A stretch of 11,113 bases of DNA from Physocladia obscura. Taxonomy: Eukaryota; Chytridiomycota; Chytridiomycetes; Chytridiales; Chytriomycetaceae. Each line of letters opens with the position of its first letter. Within the stretch, counting starts at the first letter, position 1. The notes beneath the pieces were generated by a model. That model was not told the DNA's origin and did no database searches. It was given only the letters and a program-made list of their open reading frames with translations. The DNA is taken from assembly GCA_027596945.1 (NCBI GenBank), contig JADGJH010001236.1, positions 1 through 11,113 of the forward strand, written 5' to 3'. Of the stretch, positions 7,760 to 11,113 are shown piece after piece. A program made the translations under genes and the position numbers.

Positions 7760-10217
7760 GACAAAAAGGAATGGAAGAATTGGCTGCAGACGACGGGATT
7801 GATGGAGAAGAGAACGGGACGCGGGAGGCAGTCAAACAATGCCGGCATCTTAAAACCGGAATCAATATAATTGCTCTGCGTAAAGCGGCAAAGAGCTTGA
7901 AAAAGCGCCATAGCTGTGCGGTATTTGACTATTACTTCTATCCATTTTTTCGGCCTGCTGCACCTTATTTGGTCCGGTTTCCCCGATCAAATCTGCTTCT
8001 CCCAATAGTTTTGCGTTTTGCTTGCTTTAATTGCTCTGATCCGAATGATAGGCGTGCGCACTCAGCATCTCCGCGGCTGAATCGCTATGGCTGTGTTTGC
8101 AATGCGGAGCTGTCCACTGTGGCCGTAACGACAACAACCACGCCGAGCTTCATGCGCAGACTGCTTCAAACTCAAACTCGACGCCAACATCAACTAAATC
8201 TCATGCCCTCGTTTTTAACCAAAAAACCCGTGCTTTCTGGTGTTATACCTGTGATGAATGGCTTCTCTTCGATAACTCAAACGGAGCAACGAAAAATCAA
8301 TTACTGGCCGATGTATTGGCGATCTTTGCCACCCCATCAGCCGATACCACACCAACTAATTCATCTAGCCGCATCTCAACTAATGGAACAACTTCGAAGC
8401 AGACAAAATGGCTTGCTCCCATTCCAGGCTTGTCTAATCTGGGCAACACATGCTTTTTCAATTCTGTCATTCAGTCACTGGCATACACTGTTGATCTGAA
8501 TCCATTTGTCACGGATCAAGAACATCCAGATGTTGTCCAAAAAGGCTTGACTAGAGGTTTCTCCCCACCTCCCTATCATGTGTGATTGGATTTTTGAATG
8601 ATTTTCCTTCCAGCTTTTCTCAATTTGCTTAATGTGATGCAAGCCCAACTCGCGTTAAATAAGCCGTCAACAATCACTCCGCAAGGTCTTTTTACTCAAC
8701 TCAAAATCAGATACGAAATTTATCGTTCCATGTCTCAACAGGATGCACATGAGCTTTTACGAACACTTATGGACGGTGTTAAGGAAGAACAACTTAAGAA
8801 AGATGAAAATGGTCGCAATATTGGTGATTTTGATCCAGAAACGTCTTTACCGGTTTCATTCGTCGATTCCGTATTTGGTGGAAAACTAGTTTCAGTCCTA
8901 TTATGTGCTACATGTCGCGGGGTTTCTTACCGGTTCGAAGAATTTCTAGATCTGAGCATGTCTATTTCGGATGGAGAATCAGAAGATGGACGAAATGGTC
9001 GAAGAAGCAAGTTCAACCCTTTTTCTGCGATCAGAAGTAAAATTACCAGTCCTCGCGCCACGACTCCAGCTTCTTCACGTGCAAGCTCTCCGTATTCATC
9101 CCCGCGTACATTAGACCTTGATCGAATGCTTGATAAACTAAATTCAACTACAAATACTGCAAAAGGTAACAGCGATCAAAACATGTTGCAAGTTCCTCAG
9201 GCTTCTAGTTTTCCACCTCTTGACCAGCTAACCCATGATCTCTTTCGACCACTTGATACTGCGAAAATATTGCAGGGAGCTGCGGCACCTAAGCCACAAG
9301 GATTAACACTGGCAAATTGCATTGAGAATTTCTTGGGATGTGATGTGTTGGAAGGCGAAAATGGGCTTGTCTGTGATCGCTGTAACGCTGAAATATCTGC
9401 TGACCCCGCGAAGAAAGCGAATGCTTCTCCTCCACCGTATGACAATGGCAAGCAAGTTCATGTATCAAGATCTGCCCCAATAATTTTCATGGATTCACTC
9501 AATGCCAATGGCGATATTGACTCTAGAACCGAAAGTAATGGCTTTCCAAATAGCGATGACGATGAAGAAAAAGAAGGTAGCAGTGATGATTTTGGCGATT
9601 CAGAGAGAGAGGAGGAACCCGTTGTTATCCTTGACGATCCTAGTTTGGCCACTCCAGTTTTCACTCCTCCTGTTCCTGCAAATCTAACTCCACACCAGTC
9701 ATCAAGCAGTGCTAAAAATAAAACTCAGATATTGACCAGTGGATTCAAGCGATACTTGATTCACACATTCCCGAAGAATTTGGTTTTCCATCTCAAGCGA
9801 TTCGAACGTATTAGTAAACTTGGGCGAACCCGCAAGGTTGACACATTTGTGTCATTCGATGAAATCATTGATATTGGCATGTATCTCAGCCCAGATGCTG
9901 TTTTTGAAACAGTTTCGAAAATAGATGATAATGGTACAAAGAAGAATGAGAAAGTTGAGGTGAATCCACAGCTCCGCGATCCAAATAATGGAATTTATCG
10001 ACTGTATGCTGTTGTTGTGCATGCAGGATCATTGTTTGGTGGACACTATGTTTCGTTTGTTCGGATTAGAGTTCCAGAGAGTGTTGAGTTACCTGTTGGT
10101 CTGGGTGGCGAAAACCGGGAGATTTGGTGTTGTATTAGTGACACTAGTGTGAAAATTGTCAAGGTTGACGATGTTCTCAAGCAACAAGCTTATTTGTTGT
10201 TTTATGAACACGTTTAA
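7723..10217 (+). CDS. Ubiquitin-specific protease, USP16/USP45 type (ZnF-UBP + USP), 768 aa
   Basis: Cysteine protease (peptidase family C19) that removes ubiquitin from proteins; USP16 relatives act on histone H2A and ribosomal substrates, but the target here is unknown. Exons 7723-7920, 8052-8556 and 8614-10217, with GT-AG introns of 131 and 57 nt. The N-terminal ZnF-UBP finger is split by intron 1: C40xH42, C65xxC68, C81xxC84, C89, H100, H117, C130xxC133; the join makes SCAACAL and WLCLQCG. Catalytic Cys200 lies in NLGNTCFFN, QQDAHELL is at 276-283, and His712 is in GGHYVSF. The likely third residue is Asp744 (SDTS). A Zn ribbon is formed by C332xxC335 and C488xxC491; Ser/Pro-rich (about 370-405) and acidic (about 543-572) inserts are likely disordered. 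The start could instead be Met17 (7771), leaving the finger intact. No AATAAA follows before the next gene. Confidence 0.92.
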
Positions 10218-10259
10218 AAAAAAAACCTTGACGTTATTGAAAAACAAAAAACAATTTCA

Positions 10260-10702
10260 ATGGCACGAACAGTCCGAGTTTTGACGTTGGCGGCGATCCC
10301 GAAAGCGGCTTCGCCGCACTTCTTTTTCCAGAAAGTTGTACATTCGGACGGATCGACGTTCACAATGCGCTGTACGACGCCAAAGGTGGGCTTTGGCAAA
10401 TCTCACTGAATTGGAAAAACGTTCAGCAACGGAGACGAATGAACTCATTAAACAAAACACGCAAAATACAGGCTGTTTTGAAGCTCACCAAAGATACGCG
10501 CAACCATATGCTGTGGAATCCATCATTCATCACAATCGACGATCGCACTGGTGAACTGTCAAAGTTTGCTTCCCGATTTGGTGATTTGTCTTCGTTCGAC
10601 GAGTTCGTTTCTGGCGATACACCGATTGTCCTTACCAAAAAGGCTGCTCCACCTCCTGTCTTCGTCGTTCCGGCTGCTTCAGGAGGAAAAAAGAAAAAGT
10701 GA
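10260..10702 (+). CDS. Mitochondrial large-subunit ribosomal protein bL31m (Mrpl36-like), 118 aa
   Basis: Structural component of the mitochondrial 54S ribosomal subunit, homologous to bacterial bL31. Exons 10260-10385 (42 codons) and 10472-10702 (76 codons plus TGA) flank an 86-nt phase-0 intron (GTGGGC to AATACAG). Exon 1 gives SPHFFFQKVVHSDGSTF, the bL31 beta-strand start. Exon 2 gives KDTRNHMLWNPS and then GELSKFASRFGDL, which match the fungal Mrpl36 pattern (D-x-R-N-x-x-LWNPS, later F-x-x-R-x-x-x-L). The Ala/Pro stretch and final KKKK form a short basic tail. It is shorter than yeast Mrpl36, with no long C-terminal extension. The first residues (MARTVRVLTLAAIPKA) are basic and free of acidic residues, fitting a mitochondrial presequence or the domain start. 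It begins 42 bp after the protease stop on the same strand, so its promoter must lie in or overlap that gene. Confidence 0.85.
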
Positions 10703-10720
10703 AATATTCAAGGAAGGTCA

Positions 10721-10726
10721 AATAAA
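10721..10726 (+). terminator. Poly(A) signal of the bL31m gene
   Basis: AATAAA lies 18 nt after the bL31m TGA and is followed by a TATA-rich stretch. It may also serve transcripts reading through from the protease gene, which has no AATAAA of its own between the two genes. Confidence 0.5.
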
Positions 10727-11113
10727 TTAATTATATATCGAATCATAATTACATATATTCTTATTTCTCTATTGAAAAACAAACAAAGCAAAAAAACGCA
10801 CACAAAACAAAACAAAACAGTCTATTATCTGTCACTCCAATATTTCTGTTAACATTTTCGATTTTCATTGTTCTCTCCTAACTTTTTCATCTGTATACTA
10901 TTCACGTTGGTTTGGAGTTTCTCAGCTACTTCTGAATATAAATTAAAATATCGAATCCAGAAATAAATGTAAAAATTTCGCAAATTGATAATGAGATGAA
11001 TTAGTTTATTGAACTTTTTTAATGAGATTCTGAGAAAGAAAAAGTTAACAACCTTTACATTATGAAGGAAAATTTTATTCCGTTTTGAAGGAAAAACAAT
11101 GTGAGATTGCTAC
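10727..11113. other. AT-rich 3' flank without recognised genes
   Basis: No protein-like frame on either strand. It holds a simple CAAAA repeat at about 10802-10819 and a plus-strand AATAAA near 10962. The opposite strand carries AATAAA near 11077, which could be the poly(A) signal of a convergent gene beyond the right edge. No tRNA or mobile-element ends were seen. Confidence 0.4.

Noticed and set aside
8157..8499. Continuation of the first protease frame past 7920
   Set aside because: The ZnF-UBP and Cys box continue in another frame. Splicing 7920 to 8052 restores the CxxC pair, so this stretch is intron followed by out-of-frame exon.

Overview
The window is nuclear DNA from a eukaryote, most likely a fungus and plausibly an early-diverging (chytrid-like) one. 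Genes are broken by many very short introns (50-131 nt) with GT..AG borders and, in places, a TACTAA-type branch point. Intergenic DNA is AT-rich, and there are no bacterial ribosome-binding sites or operon signals. A mitochondrial bL31m of the yeast Mrpl36 type supports fungi. The lineage is inferred; no marker here fixes the species.

Layout. (1) 1-195, minus strand: the 5' end of a UspA-fold universal stress protein gene, cut by the window edge, with two perfect TGACTCA bZIP sites upstream. (2) 196-2125: a long divergent intergenic region with one weak candidate microprotein gene on the minus strand (1263-1623) and a short hydrophobic uORF (2042-2098). (3) 2126-6611, plus strand: a complete 11-exon ABCC/MRP-type ABC transporter, about 1295 aa when spliced, with one intron best read as GC-AG. 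(4) 6612-7722: a CpG-rich patch with an inverted repeat, a small plus-strand ORF, and a minus-strand hypothetical gene or gene remnant (7083-7604). (5) 7723-10217, plus strand: a three-exon ubiquitin-specific protease of the USP16/USP45 type (ZnF-UBP plus USP domain, 768 aa). (6) 10260-10702, plus strand: a two-exon gene for mitochondrial ribosomal protein bL31m (118 aa), starting only 42 bp after the protease stop. (7) 10703-11113: AT-rich 3' flank without recognisable genes.

The genes do not form an evident pathway: stress protein, membrane export pump, deubiquitinase, mitoribosome. Exon joins were worked out by hand from reading-frame continuity and family alignment and are not backed by RNA data. 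The most useful observations are the GC-AG intron, the Asn in place of the H-loop His in nucleotide-binding domain 1 of the transporter, the paired bZIP sites, the start-less minus-strand gene at 7083-7604, and the 42-bp protease/bL31m spacing.
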